Under the pieces are notes generated by a model. That model was not told the DNA's origin and did no database searches. It was given only the letters and a program-made list of their open reading frames with translations. A stretch of DNA of 64,000 bases from positions 1-64,000 of the forward strand of contig WHUX01000163.1 of the NCBI GenBank assembly GCA_015179025.1. Direction: 5' to 3'. Below, one piece after another: positions 32,377 to 43,894 of this stretch. How positions within the stretch are numbered: the stretch's first letter is position 1; each line of letters begins with the position of its first letter. This DNA comes from Terfezia claveryi. Its lineage: Eukaryota; Ascomycota; Pezizomycetes; Pezizales; Pezizaceae. The position numbers and the translations under genes are program-made.

Positions 32377-33118
32377 CCCAGTAAATCTCAAGGACGTCCA
32401 AGCCTTCCTGAGGTTCGCTAACTTTTACCGGTGGTTCATTCTAGGGTATTTGAAGATTGTAGCCCCCCTTACCGCCCTGACCAAAAAAGACTGGCATTTC
32501 GACTAGAATCCAGAAGCCCAATCTGCCTTCTAGAACCTTAAGGAAGCCTTCTACTTAGCACTGATCCTCACCCATTTTAAACCTGACCAGGAGTGTGTTG
32601 TCGAAACTGATGCCTCCGACTATATTTCCGCAAGAATCTTGTCCTAGAACGATGATAACGGCATCCTCCACCCTGTGGCCTACTTCTTGAAAAAACACTC
32701 CCTAGCTAAGTGCAATTATAAGATTTATAACAAAGAACTGATAGCCATTGTGCGAGCTTTCGAGGAATGGAGGCCACACCTGGAGTCAGCCAAGGGGATT
32801 ATCGAGGTGCTATCTGATCATAAGAATCTTGTGTACTTTACTACCACTAAGCTGCTAAACCGACGGTAGGCTAGGTGGTCGGAGTTCTTATCTCGATTCA
32901 ACTTCAAGATCAAGTATCGGCCTAGAAAAGCTAGGGGTAAGCCAGTTGCACTGACCAGGAGATCAGAAGATCTTTCTAAAGGGAGGGATGAAAGGCTGAA
33001 GTACCAAAATCAGGTGGTACTGAAACCTGAAAATCTCGACCTAGTGGCCAATAGCTATGCTGATGCTGATGCTAAAGCTGAAGCGAACCCCAGAGCAGAT
33101 CTCCTTCTGCAGATATGA
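32377..33118 (+). pseudogene. G7 RT end and RNase H remnant
   Basis: Continues RT directly after H2 ('caaggacgtccaagccttcctgaggttcgc'). RNase H motifs [31 protein letters not shown] and [11 protein letters not shown] are visible (open at 32675-32869). The acidic linker has shrunk to a few Ala-Asp units (33055-33085). TGA at 33116 matches the TGA of G4 at 11308, so either the two copies share this change or the position is prone to it. Confidence 0.8.
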
Positions 33119-34561
33119 TGGGCATATGCGGAGGACAACCTAGTTAACAATATAATTGCCATAGTGGAGTCTAGACAGCGCTGTCACACCAAGATTTCCC
33201 TAGCTGAGTGTACTACTCAGGATGGCCTCCTATACAACCTAGATCGGCTCTATATACCTGAAGGGGAGTTGCAGATGCAGCTGATCAAGGAACACCATAA
33301 TACTCTAGCTGCGGGTCATCCTGAGGTAGCTAAAACGTTAGAGCTACTAGCTAGGCAATATACATGGATTGACTAATGGAAGGAGGTAGAAGGGTACATA
33401 TGGAACTGCTATGTTTGCAAGCGTGCTAAACCTACCCGTCATGCTCCTTGTGGGACCCTGAAGCCCCTGGAGATCCCAGACCAACCTTGGCAATACCTAA
33501 CCATGGACTTTGTGACTGAGTTGCCAGAGGATTTGGGGTTTAATGCTATTCTTATAGTAGTAAACTGATTGCCCAAAATGAGGCATATTATACCTTGCCA
33601 TAATACATGTTTGGTCCGGGACCTCGCCGGCCTCTACCTCAACTATGTATTCCACTACTATGGTCTCCCCAAGTCAGTTGTCTTGGACTGTGGCCCCCAA
33701 TTCGTCTCAGACTTCTAGAAGGTATTCTGTAAGCTTTTGGGAATCAACGTACACCTCTCCATAGCGTATCACCCTCAAATAGATAGTCAGTCCGAATGAA
33801 TGAATGCGATCATGGAGTAGTACCTGAGAGCATACTTCAATTACCAGCAAAACAACTGGGTTTCGCTGCTGGCAACCTGTGAGTTCGCCGCTAACAACCA
33901 TTTCTCAGAGACTCTAAAAACCTCCCCATTCCTGGCCAATTATGGCTGGCACCCTCATTTTGTGGACTCCCTAACACTCCTGCACAAGGCTAGGGAAAAC
34001 ACTCCAACTAAGGAGTTTGCCACAGAGGTTGCTGAGTTGCACTCCACCCTGAAAGCCGAGCTAAGATATGCGCAAGCCAGACAAGCTGAGTATGCCAATT
34101 GATCACGGCTGCCCGCCCCCAGATACTAGCTAAGGGACAAGGTATGGCTCTCCAGCTGGCACTTCTAGACAGAGTGGCCATCTCGCAAACTCAACTACAA
34201 GTTCTTGAGTCCATTCGAGGTGTTGGCCACTGTTGGCACTCATGCCTATCGACTGAGGTTCCCCAAGGACATTAAACACCACCCGGTTGTCCATGTCTCT
34301 GAGATTGAGCCCGCCGCGAAGGACCCTCTTCCAGGACAGAAACACCCCCTACCCCCTCCCGTAGTTATCGAAGGTGAGGAGGAATAGTAGGTTGAGGAGG
34401 TACTAGACTTGTGGACAAGGTATGGGCATTTGCAGTATAAGGTCAAATAGCTGGGGGATGAGGAGGCTACTTGGCAACCTACAGAGGACTTGGAGAATGT
34501 GCAGGATTTGGTTACCCAGTTCCACCAGCAATACACCAGGAAGCCTTCCCCAGTCAACTGA
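33119..34561 (+). pseudogene. G7 integrase and chromodomain remnant
   Basis: Open at 33164-33376 (HHNTLAAGHPEVAKTLELLA, part of the zinc site). The core keeps MDFVTELP and CEFAANNHFSE, but SDRGPQF reads LDCGPQF and GQSERMN has a TGA. The C-terminal part is open at 34205-34387 (HAYRLRFPKDIKHHPVVHVS) and the chromodomain follows over stops (LGDEEATWQP) to TGA at 34559-34561. Confidence 0.85.
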
Positions 34562-34701
34562 GGTCGTGACTTTGTAACTTTGTTGTTGTTTGGAGTTGGG
34601 GTTCTTTTTCTTGCACTTGTTGTTGTTTCTTGTATTGATTTTGCCAGTTGTTTTACCTAAAGCCTCCTTGTTACTGGAGCTCCACCCTAAAGGAGGAATA
34701 G

Positions 34702-35198
34702 TATCACAACTATATATTCAGTTGTCTTTGTCATCACCTGCGATCACAGGTGATGGGATATCATTATCTTGTTGGGCTTCCGAGATAGGGATCTTGGGAA
34801 GCTTATTTCTCCTATTGCCCTGGTGGCTCATATATATAAAGTCCTTTGCCCTTGTACTGTCATTAGATCCCTATCCAATATCTTGTATATCCAATACAGG
34901 GCCTTGCTTCTCTCCATATTGGTGCATCTCCCTTATGCACCTCCTTGTCTCGCCTCAACTCTGCAGCCCTGCTGCCCACCCCGCAAACCTTCTGTCCTTG
35001 CTTTGCCTTGCCTTATATTGTCTCTGCAGCCCTACTGCCTCCTACTACTCCTGTGTACCTATCTGGCCCTCGCCCTTGCCCCTGTCCTAGCCTTTTCCCC
35101 TAAGTCACATACATAGTATTCCTACATCTGTGTTATCCTAACCTTGCCCTTGCCCTGGCGTACCCCTTGGTCACCTTGTCCCTAGAGCTGTCGTCACA
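34702..35198 (+). repeat. 3' LTR of G7
   Basis: 497 bp, starts TATCACAACT after AAAGGAGGAATAG and ends GTCGTCACA. Perfect 9-bp hairpin CATCACCTG (34732-34740) with CAGGTGATG (34747-34755). Confidence 0.85.
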
Positions 35199-35661
35199 AC
35201 TATATACCTATCACTAGCTAACAGGTGCAAGACTTACTAAGAACAAGACCAAGAGAGACTGTTTGTTTAAGTGAAGAAGTAGGTAGAAGATACAGTAGTA
35301 ACTATACCAATACATCAGCTGTATGCAGAATCTATAGAGTTTAGGGAAAAGCTCTTTAAAACTTTAACTCCAATATAGTAAGCACCTCAAATAGAGCCAG
35401 AGTCAGAGAATGAATAGGAAGTGCTATAGCCAGCAACTATGAGAAGAAATTCACTAAGAAGGAAAGTTCAATATAGGGATTTGGAGTTAGAGTCGGATAA
35501 AATAGAGGATACTATAAAAGTGCAGCTACTAAAAAGAGTGAATGTAGTAGCAAAAAAAGAAGAGGAACAAGAATAGTCACTAGTCTTTCTTATAGAGCCT
35601 TTCTTTAGGAAAACCTTCAACTAAGATATTCTCTTAAATTGTAGGGCAATATGTTCATTGG
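35199..35661 (+). pseudogene. G8 gag/protease start remnant
   Basis: No long open frame. The last codons before D read ILLNCRAICSL, resembling a protease active-site stretch (LLDCGA) with Asp changed to Asn and Gly to Arg. The frame continues in 47156 with SPELSTKIL after removing D and one copy of the 8-bp duplication. The upstream part contains Arg-Arg and Glu-rich text with no recognised domain. Confidence 0.55.
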
Positions 35662-35844
35662 TAGCATGCGCACCGAGTCGAGTTTTCCCCGCGCCGACTC
35701 GCCAAGACTCACGCCGACGGCCGAGTTTCGTCCAACCCTCAAACTCGGCGAGTCGGCTACACGATTCTCTGGAATACTCGGGCCAGCGCCGAGTAGCCGA
35801 CGATTACTCGCCAAGCCTTTTCTTTACGCGGAATAGGCTGGAAG

Positions 35845-36053
35845 CCTACCTTCGCCGCCCATACATACATGGAAATCATGCATTCACGGCTTATATATAT
35901 ACATGGAAGTCATACATTCGCGGCTTATATGTATACCTAGAAATCATGCATTCGCGGCTCATATTTATACATGGAAATCATGCATTCGCGGCCTGTATAT
36001 ATATACATGAATTCGATACATACTAGCCGCGAATGCACGAACTCCATGTATAT
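35845..36053 (+). repeat. Tandem palindromic units in D, left arm
   Basis: About 33-35 bp units like CATGCATTCGCGGCTTATAT ATACATGGAAAT, about five copies, with the partner array inverted at 46727-46965. They share ATGCATTCGCGG and (TA)n with the 110-bp array of A1/A2. Confidence 0.8.
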
Positions 36054-36746
36054 GTTCTGGTCCGTTCCAGGATCCGGTCCATACCGGTATGGCCCGGTCC
36101 ACAGCGGCCACAGCGACATTAAAAGTACTAAATAGGGACATATCCGATATGAAGGTAATTTTGTAGCAACATTTGGTCAAAGAATATCGGAGATAACATA
36201 AGTGACCTATCGAAGAAAATACTCAGTAGAGGTATACCCGAAATGAAGGTTATTATGTAGAGAAACATTAGGTCAAAGAACAAGAGGTTGTAGCATACGC
36301 AATAGTAGCCTTTAAAGATCACGATACCATCACTTCTTTGCAACAAACACAAGTGTTTTAACCATTGCTTTGCTTAATTACACTCTTACCGGTCTCTACA
36401 ATATTACACTCTTACCACCAGCGGAAGCATGCAAAACACCATTATCTAGAGCCAGCGGAAGCATGAATTGCATGCATATATAGAGGCCGAAAAGCCATCA
36501 TTTCTATATGTTTGTCTTTTCATTCGTTTCCCATATATGGGTATTTCCTCCTTTGTGCTAGGTTTTGCCAATTGCAGGAGGAGCCCCAACCGATGCGGCG
36601 GGATGATTGTAGGTAAGACATGTAATCTGGTTTTAAGATAGCGCCAGTCGATCCAATGGCTGGCGGCAAGACACGGCAAGTCCCTATTTCCAAGGTGTGC
36701 CCGGCTGGGACTTAGAGCTTTTCTCCTGTTCATTCCTTCCAAATAA

Positions 36747-37648
36747 TTTTGCTCGCTCAATTCTACCTGGTTTGCTCGCTCATTTTCTCGCTCATTTGCT
36801 CGCTCATTTTCTCACTGATTTGCTTGCTCGATTCTAGGCTGATTTGCTCACTCGATTGTATGCTGATTTGCTTGCTTGATTCTAGGCTGATTTGCTCGCT
36901 CGATTCTAGGCTGATTTGCTCACTCGATTGTATGCTGATTTGCTTGCTTGATTCTAGGCTGATTTGCTCGCTCGATTATATGCTGATTTGCTCGCTCGAT
37001 TATATGCTGATTTGCTCGCTCGATTATATGCTGATTTGCTCGCTCGATTATATGCTGATTTGCTCGCTCGATTATATGCTAATTTGCTCGCTCGATTATA
37101 TGCTGATTTGCTCGCTCGATTCTAGGCTGATTTCCTCGCTCGATTATATGCTGATTTGCTCGCTCGATTATATGCTGATTTGCTCGCTCGATTATATGCT
37201 GATTTGCTCGCTCGATTATATGCTGATTTGCTCGCTCGATTATATGCTGATTTGCTCGCTCGATTCTAGGCTGATTTCCTCGCTCAATTATATGCTGATT
37301 TGCTCGCTCGATTATATGCTGATTTGCTCGCTCGATTCTAGGCTGATTTCCTCGCTCGATTCTATGCCAGTGGTGATTTCCTTGCTCAATTCTCTGCTGA
37401 TTTCCTTTCTCAATTCTAGGCTGATTTGCTTGCTCAATTCTACGCTGGTTTGCTCGCTCATTTTCTCGCTGATTTGCTTGCTCGATTCTAGGCTGATTTG
37501 CTCGCTCGATTGTATGCTGATTTGCTCGCTCGATTGTAGGCTGATTTCCTCGCTCGATTCGGTGATATCTTTGCTCAATTCTCTACTGATTTCCTCGCTC
37601 AATTCTAGGCTGATTTCCTCACTCGATTCTAGGCTGAGTTGCTTGCTC
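36747..37648 (+). repeat. 24-bp minisatellite in C
   Basis: About 37 units of GCTGATTTGCTCGCTCGATT plus four bases (variants TATA, TCTA). The repeat unit is the same as in H1/H2. It produces a 315-codon open frame (36749-37696) with LICSLDYM octads and other frames on both strands. No evidence that it is translated. Confidence 0.9.
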
Positions 37649-38999
37649 TTTTTTTTTTTTTATTTTTCTAAAACAGAGTTGCTTGGTCAATTCTAGCGGA
37701 TATCCAGGTTAATATGGACAGTGAATTGCAGGCTCATATGGACGGCGAATCTAGGATTCTAGGGACGCGGATGTGAAGGCTGGTACAGATGGGGGTTTTG
37801 GGGCGCAACGTGTTAGATAGCCTTATTAGATAATCGTGAGAATAAAATGGATTATTTCAAAATGCATATAATGCAGGTGAACTACAAGAACAAGCATGGT
37901 AGCGCGGGCTCGGATATGCTGGGAGACCATTTGCGTTGGAGTTTGGAATGGGATGGTGACTGCGTAGAGGGTAGATGTTAAAGTAGACATGAATCTAGGA
38001 ATATGGCATCAAATGATTTACGTTGGTTAGGCCAAACATCAGCAAAAAGAAATATGCGTCAGGACGCACCACCAAGCGTCCGGACGCGATTTTACGTCCT
38101 GTGCGTCCCGTGCGTCCGGACGCACTGGGGTATTGCATTACAATCCGGACGCAACTAGGGCCCCGCACTGCGTAGCAATACCTTCCTGACGCCATTGGGG
38201 CCCCGAAAGCCGTCCGGACGCCATTGGGGCCTCGAAAGCCGTCCGGACGGTGGTTGACATAAGCTCAACGTCTGGATGTCAGAGTTCATTGCCATCGATC
38301 ATCAACTCAATTGAGGTTGTTAACACTATAGGTTCCACGTCTGCCATTTCTGAACCAGGGCCCCAAATCGCTCTCTTCTACAATGCACACCCGCTACCAG
38401 CTTGCATCTACGATGCTCTATCACCAGCCAGCTACGTAGCCGCTATTGCAGCCATTGAATATGCACGCAGCAGAAATATCCATTGTATTTGCTAATAATT
38501 ATATACACAGAAGTATTGAGTATAAGATATATATATAGAACATGCATTCGCTGCTTCAATTGCCCTAACACTCGCTCTAATACTCGCTCCAATACTCACT
38601 CTAATACTCGCTCCAATACTCGCTCTAATGCTCGCTCTAATACTCGCTCTAATACTCGCTCTAATACTTGCTCTAATACTCGCTCTAATGCTCGCCGTAA
38701 TGTGCTGGGATATAGAGCGAAGGGAAAATGCGCGGGGAAGGGAGGTATATATACAGGAAAACCATAGTTGCCAAGGCCGACTGCTAAGGCCGACAATTTA
38801 GACTTTCCGAAGACAATGAGATAAGGGATAACAAGAGAAGTGGCAGGACAGTGATCAATGGCGCTCAGCCCCCTTTCGCCCGCGGGTGCCGTACTCTTCA
38901 ATGCCTGGCCTGGTAATAGTCATATTGGGAAATCGTAGTCGTTGTATCGAGATATGTGCGTAGTTCACGCTTTGTGATATGTTTCGTAGGAATTCATGC

Positions 39000-40444
39000 A
39001 TTCGCGGGCATATATATATATATATGTGCGAGAAACTCGTGCTTTTGGAGACATATAGAGAAACATGCATTCGCGGGCATATATATATATAATGTGCGAG
39101 AAACTCGTGCTTTTGGAGACATATATATATATATGCGAGAAACTCGTGCTTTTGGAGACATATAGAGAAATGCATGCATTCGCGGGCATATATATATATT
39201 ATATATATATGTGCGAGAAACTCGTGCTTTTGGAGACATATATATATATATGTGAGAAACTCGTGCTTTTGGAGACATATAGAGAAATGCATGCATTCGC
39301 GGGCATATATATATATATATGTGCGAGAAACTCGTGCTTTGGGAGTCATATATATATATATGCGAGAAACTCGTGCTTTTGGAGACATATAGAGAAACAT
39401 GCATTCGCGGGCATATATATATATATATGTGCGAGAAACTCGTGCTTTTGGAGACATATAGAGAAATGCATGCATTCGCGGGCATATATATATATATATG
39501 TGCGAGAAACTCGTGCTTTGGGAGTCATATATATATATATGCGAGAAACTCGTGCTTTTGGAGACATATAGAGAAATGCATACATTCGCGGGCATATATA
39601 TATATATATGTGCGAGAAACTCGTGCTTTGGGAGTCATATATATATATATGCGAGAAACTCGTGCTTTTGGAGACATATAGAGAAACATGCATTCGCGGG
39701 CATATATATATATATATGTGCGAGAAACTCGTGCTTTTGGAGACATATATATATATATGCGAGAAACTCGTGCTTTTGGAGACATATAGAGAAATGCATG
39801 CATTCGCGGGCATATATATATATATATGTGCGAGAAACTCGTGCTTTTGGAGACATATATATATATATGCGAGAAACTCGTGCTTTTGGAGACATATAGA
39901 GAAATGCATGCATTCGCGGGCATATATATATATATATGTGCGAGAAACTCGTGCTTTGGGAGTCATATATATATATATGCGAGAAACTCGTGCTTTTGGA
40001 GACATATAGAGAAATGCATACATTCGCGGGCATATATATATATATATGTGCGAGAAACTCGTGCTTTTGGAGACATATATATATATATGCGAGAAACTCG
40101 TGCTTTTGGAGACATATAGAGAAATGCATGCATTCGCGGGCATATATATATATATATGTGCGAGAAACTCGTGCTTTGGGAGTCATATATATATATATGC
40201 GAGAAACTCGTGCTTTTGGAGACATATAGAGAAATGCATGCATTCGCGGGCATATATATATATATATGTGCGAGAAACTCGTGCTTTGGGAGTCATATAT
40301 ATATATATGCGAGAAACTCGTGCTTTTGGAGACATATAGAGAAACATGCATTCGCGGGCATATATATATATAATGTGCGAGAAACTCGTGCTTTTGGAGA
40401 CATATATATATATATGCGAGAAACTCGTGCTTTTGGAGACATAT
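39000..40444 (+). repeat. 110-bp palindromic array of A2, first block
   Basis: About thirteen units with starts 110 bp apart (39498, 39608, 39826, 39936, 40046, 40156). Variants are 'ctttgggagtcatat' or 'cttttggagacatat', and one unit carries an added TATATATATT. Further blocks of the same array lie at 42026-42630 and 44902-45650. The last flips orientation at about 45527. Confidence 0.9.
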
Positions 40445-42025
40445 ATCAGCGCCTGGAATATCAAGCCCTAAGAAAGATCACAGGAGGTTATCACGGCTCT
40501 AGCCACCAAGCGCTAGGATGGATTGCAAACGTTGAACCCCTGCAGGAAAAGATAAAAGACATGAGGCGGACCTGGGCAGCTAGAGCAGTTAGAACGGGGG
40601 ACACCAACATAAAATCTTACATCGAGGAGGACACATCCTGGCATCACTGCAACGACCTACACCGCATAAGAACTCCCATCTCAGAGGCATTCTTCCTAAA
40701 TGGAGCCAGTCCAGAAGAGCTATCATGGGGCGACATAGAGGATACAACACCTTTTCCCGTAATACACAAGGAAATCATGGACCCGAAATCAACTAGGTCA
40801 AAACATCTAGGTCCCTGGGCAGCAGGCATAGGTTCCATCTTGGAAGAAGGGTGGAGAACGTGCTACACTGATGGTACAGGACGGAAAGGGGTGGTGGCGA
40901 GCGGGGTACACAGTGAAGGACGGACAGGATCCCCTCCCAAGGACTACGGTGGTTTTCTGGGAAATCAGGCGACAGTAGCCGACGGCGAACTCTATGCAAT
41001 GCAACTAGCATTAAGCACTGAGGATTCAGACATGCTGACCATTCTCTCGGACTCACAGGCAGCAATTCAATCAGTACGCAACATGAGCACAGGCTCCCCC
41101 CCCCGCTCCGGCATTGAGAAAGAAATCAAGGCGCAACTGATCTCCAACCCGCACAGAGATCTCCAGCTAGCATGGGTCAGAGGCCACCTCGGCATCCCTG
41201 GGAATGAAAAAGCGGACCAGATGGCCTGTTTCCAGTCCCACCTAGGGGCGGTAACAAGCCACAATTGGACCGTCACAGAGGGGGGTCTCCGTGCATCCTC
41301 AAAAGCCATTCGCAAAGAAGAAAGAACAAAAGCTGGTTATGGGTCCAGAAGAACGGAATGGAACCGACACGCCCTCTCAGCCTACACATGGACACGCACG
41401 AACAGAGGCCCACAAAAGAGCTGGCTACACCACATCGGCAAAGCAGCTTCAGCGGAGTGCACGTGTGGACACCCCACTGAGACTGGAGAACACATTGTAT
41501 TCAGTTGTCCACGTTTCGACCGACACCGGAGAACCCTGTTGGGGACAAGGCGCAGCTGGGAAGAGCTCGACAAGGCGGATTGGAGAAAGGAAGGAGAAGA
41601 GGATTACGAGGCCACGGAGGCCTTCTTCGGGTTTCTATACAAGGAGCTCACTTAGTTCAATTCCAGTTCCGCTATCATTAGTACACTTTTCACTTACGAA
41701 TTCCCTTAGCGTGTTATCTTCTCAGTCCACATTACAGGACAGTTCAGTTTTTTCCTTTACAGTCCCTTTATCAGTCTTTTATCTTAGTTCATCTTTCAAG
41801 TTGGGATCGAGGCTCAGTCAGGTCTTCGGGCCATCGGTTAGTCCGTTAATGACAGTATGGGGTCTCGCTTCTCTCTTTTACAGTCCTCATTGTATATATC
41901 TCGCGTGGGTCTGGCCGATTAACTGGCCTTACCCTTGAATCCACCGGATTTCCGTGTGGCTCCTCATAGCCCCCCCATTGGGGCTGCATAGGAGTACTAA
42001 GTATTTAAAAAAAAAAAAAAAAAAA
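40445..42025 (+). mobile_element. 5'-truncated Tad/I-type LINE (LINE1)
   Basis: Ends in a 19-nt poly(A) (42007-42025). The 12-bp sequence TTGGAGACATAT flanks it on both sides (40433-40444 and 42026-42037), a classic target-primed insertion inside an A2 repeat unit. The 3' UTR carries the GTGGCTCCTCATAGCCCCCC hairpin block that is shared by all LINE tails further right. Confidence 0.9.
40447..41655 (+). CDS. LINE1 C-terminal Pol fragment: RT end and RNase H
   Basis: The frame is open for 402 codons after the truncation point and ends at TAG 41653-41655. It starts in the RT thumb region (RLEYQALRKITGGYHGSSHQ). RNase H follows with catalytic residues in CYTDGTGRKG, VADGELYAMQLAL, ILSDSQAAIQ and LGIPGNEKAD. 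The C-terminus has the CTCGHPTETGEHIVFSCPRF zinc-binding motif usual in fungal LINEs and ends EATEAFFGFLYKELT. With no RT palm the fragment is not functional, but it has no stops, so it is recent. The larger open frame upstream is read-through of the repeat array. Confidence 0.9.
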   Translation, partial: QRLEYQALRKITGGYHGSSHQALGWIANVEPLQEKIKDMRRTWAARAVRTGDTNIKSYIEEDTSWHHCNDLHRIRTPISEAFFLNGASPEELSWGDIEDTTPFPVIHKEIMDPKSTRSKHLGPWAAGIGSILEEGWRTCYTDGTGRKGVVASGVHSEGRTGSPPKDYGGFLGNQATVADGELYAMQLALSTEDSDMLTILSDSQAAIQSVRNMSTGSPPRSGIEKEIKAQLISNPHRDLQLAWVRGHLGIPGNEKADQMACFQSHLGAVTSHNWTVTEGGLRASSKAIRKEERTKAGYGSRRTEWNRHALSAYTWTRTNRGPQKSWLHHIGKAASAECTCGHPTETGEHIVFSCPRFDRHRRTLLGTRRSWEELDKADWRKEGEEDYEATEAFFGFLYKELT

Positions 42026-43094
42026 TTGGAGACATATAGAGAAATGCATGCATTCGCGGGCATATATATATATTATATATATATGTGCGAGAAACTCGTG
42101 CTTTTGGAGACATATATATATATATGCGAGAAACTCGTGCTTTTGGAGACATATAGAGAAATGCATGCATTCGCGGGCATATATATATATATATGTGCGA
42201 GAAACTCGTGCTTTGGGAGTCATATACATATATATGCGAGAAACTCGTGCTTTTGGAGACATATAGAGAAACATGCATTCGCGGGCATATATATATATAT
42301 ATGTGCGAGAAACTCGTGCTTTGGGAGTCATATATATATATATGCGAGAAACTCGTGCTTTTGGAGACATATAGAGAAATATGCATTCGCGGGCATATAT
42401 ATATATATATGTGCGAGAAACTCGTGCTTTTGGAGACATATAGAGAAATGCATGCATTCGCGGGCATATATATATATATATGTGCGAGAAACTCGTGCTT
42501 TGGGAGTCATATATATATATATGCGAGAAACTCGTGCTTTTGGAGACATATAGAGAAATGCATGCATTCGCGGGCATATATATATATATATGTGCGAGAA
42601 ACTCGTGCTTTGGGAGTCATATATATATATGTTCTGGTCCGTTCCGGGATTCCAGGCCATACCGGTATGGACTGGGCCGTTGCGAGATTGCGAGATTACC
42701 CAGGCCGTTCCGGGATGGCATAAATATTCATATCTTCTTATATTTCCTTACGCACACCCAACTTATTTGGCCTAACCAACGTAAATCATTTGATGCCATA
42801 TTCCTAGATTCATGTCTACCTTAACCTCTACCCTCTACGCAGTCACCATCCCATTCCAAACTCCAACGCAAATGGTCTCCCAGCATAGCCGCGCCCACAC
42901 TACTGCGCTGTTCTTGTAGTTCACCTGCATTATATGCATTTTGAAATAATCCATTTTATTCTCACGATTATCTAATAAGGCTATCTAACACACTGCGCCC
43001 CAAAACCCCCATCTGTACCAGCCTTCACATCCGCGTCCCTAGAATCCTAGATTCGCCGTCCATATGAGCCTGCAATTCACTGTCCATATTAGCC

Positions 43095-43625
43095 TGGATA
43101 TCCGCTAGAATTGAGCAAGCAACTCAGCCTAGAATTGAGCGAGGAAATCAGCCTAGAATTGAGTGAGGAAATCAGCAGAGAACTGAGCAAGGATATCACC
43201 GAATCGAGCGAGGAAATCAGCCTACAATCGAGCGAGCAAATCAGCATACAATCGAGCGAGCAAATCAGCCTAGAATCGAGCAAGCAAATCAGCGAGAAAA
43301 TGAGCGAGCAAACCAGCGTATAATCGAGCAAGCAAATCAGCCTAGAATTGAGAAAGGAAATCAGCAGAGAATTGAGCAAGGAAATCACCACTGGCATAGA
43401 ATCGAGCGAGGAAATCAGCCTAGAATCGAGTGAGCAAATCAGCATATAATCGAGCGAGCAAATCAGCCTAGAATCGAGCAAGCAAATCAGCATACAATCG
43501 AGCGAGCAAATCAGCCTAGAATCGAGCAAGCAAATCAGCGAGAAAATGAGCGAGCAAATGAGCGAGAAAATGAGCGAGCAAATGAGCGAGAAAATGAGCG
43601 AGCAAACCAGGTAGAATTGAGTGAG
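43095..43625 (-). repeat. 24-bp minisatellite in C'
   Basis: Same unit as in C, on the opposite strand, about 20 copies. Shorter by some 370 bp than in the outer copy. Confidence 0.9.
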
Positions 43626-43894
43626 CAAAATTATTTGGAAGGAATGAACAAGAGAAAAGCTCTAAGTCCCAGCCGGACACACCTTGGAAATAGGGACTTG
43701 CCGTGTCTTAGCCATTGGATCGACTGGCGCTGTCTTAAAACCAGATTACTTGTCTTACCTACAATCATCCCGCTGCGTCGGTTGGGGCTCCTCCTGCAAT
43801 TGGCAAAACCTAGCACAAAGGAGGAAATACCCATATATGGGAAACGAATGAGAAGACAAACATATAGAAATGATTGCTTTTCGGCCTCTATATA

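Larger units (their letters stand above)
26584..35198 (+). mobile_element. Full-length decayed chromovirus G7
   Basis: LTRs of equal length (497 bp, 26584-27080 and 34702-35198) enclose gag, protease, RT, RNase H, integrase and chromodomain of family 1. It is interrupted by an LTR- or TIR-like insertion (about 27128-27770) and by H2 (30561-32376). No target duplication is seen (GATAG left, ACTAT right), which fits a shared or recombined left LTR. Decay is intermediate between G2 and G3. Confidence 0.85.

Noticed and set aside
40156..40446. Long N-terminal extension of the LINE1 open frame
   Set aside because: It is array sequence upstream of the target duplication read in frame by chance; the LINE begins at 40445.
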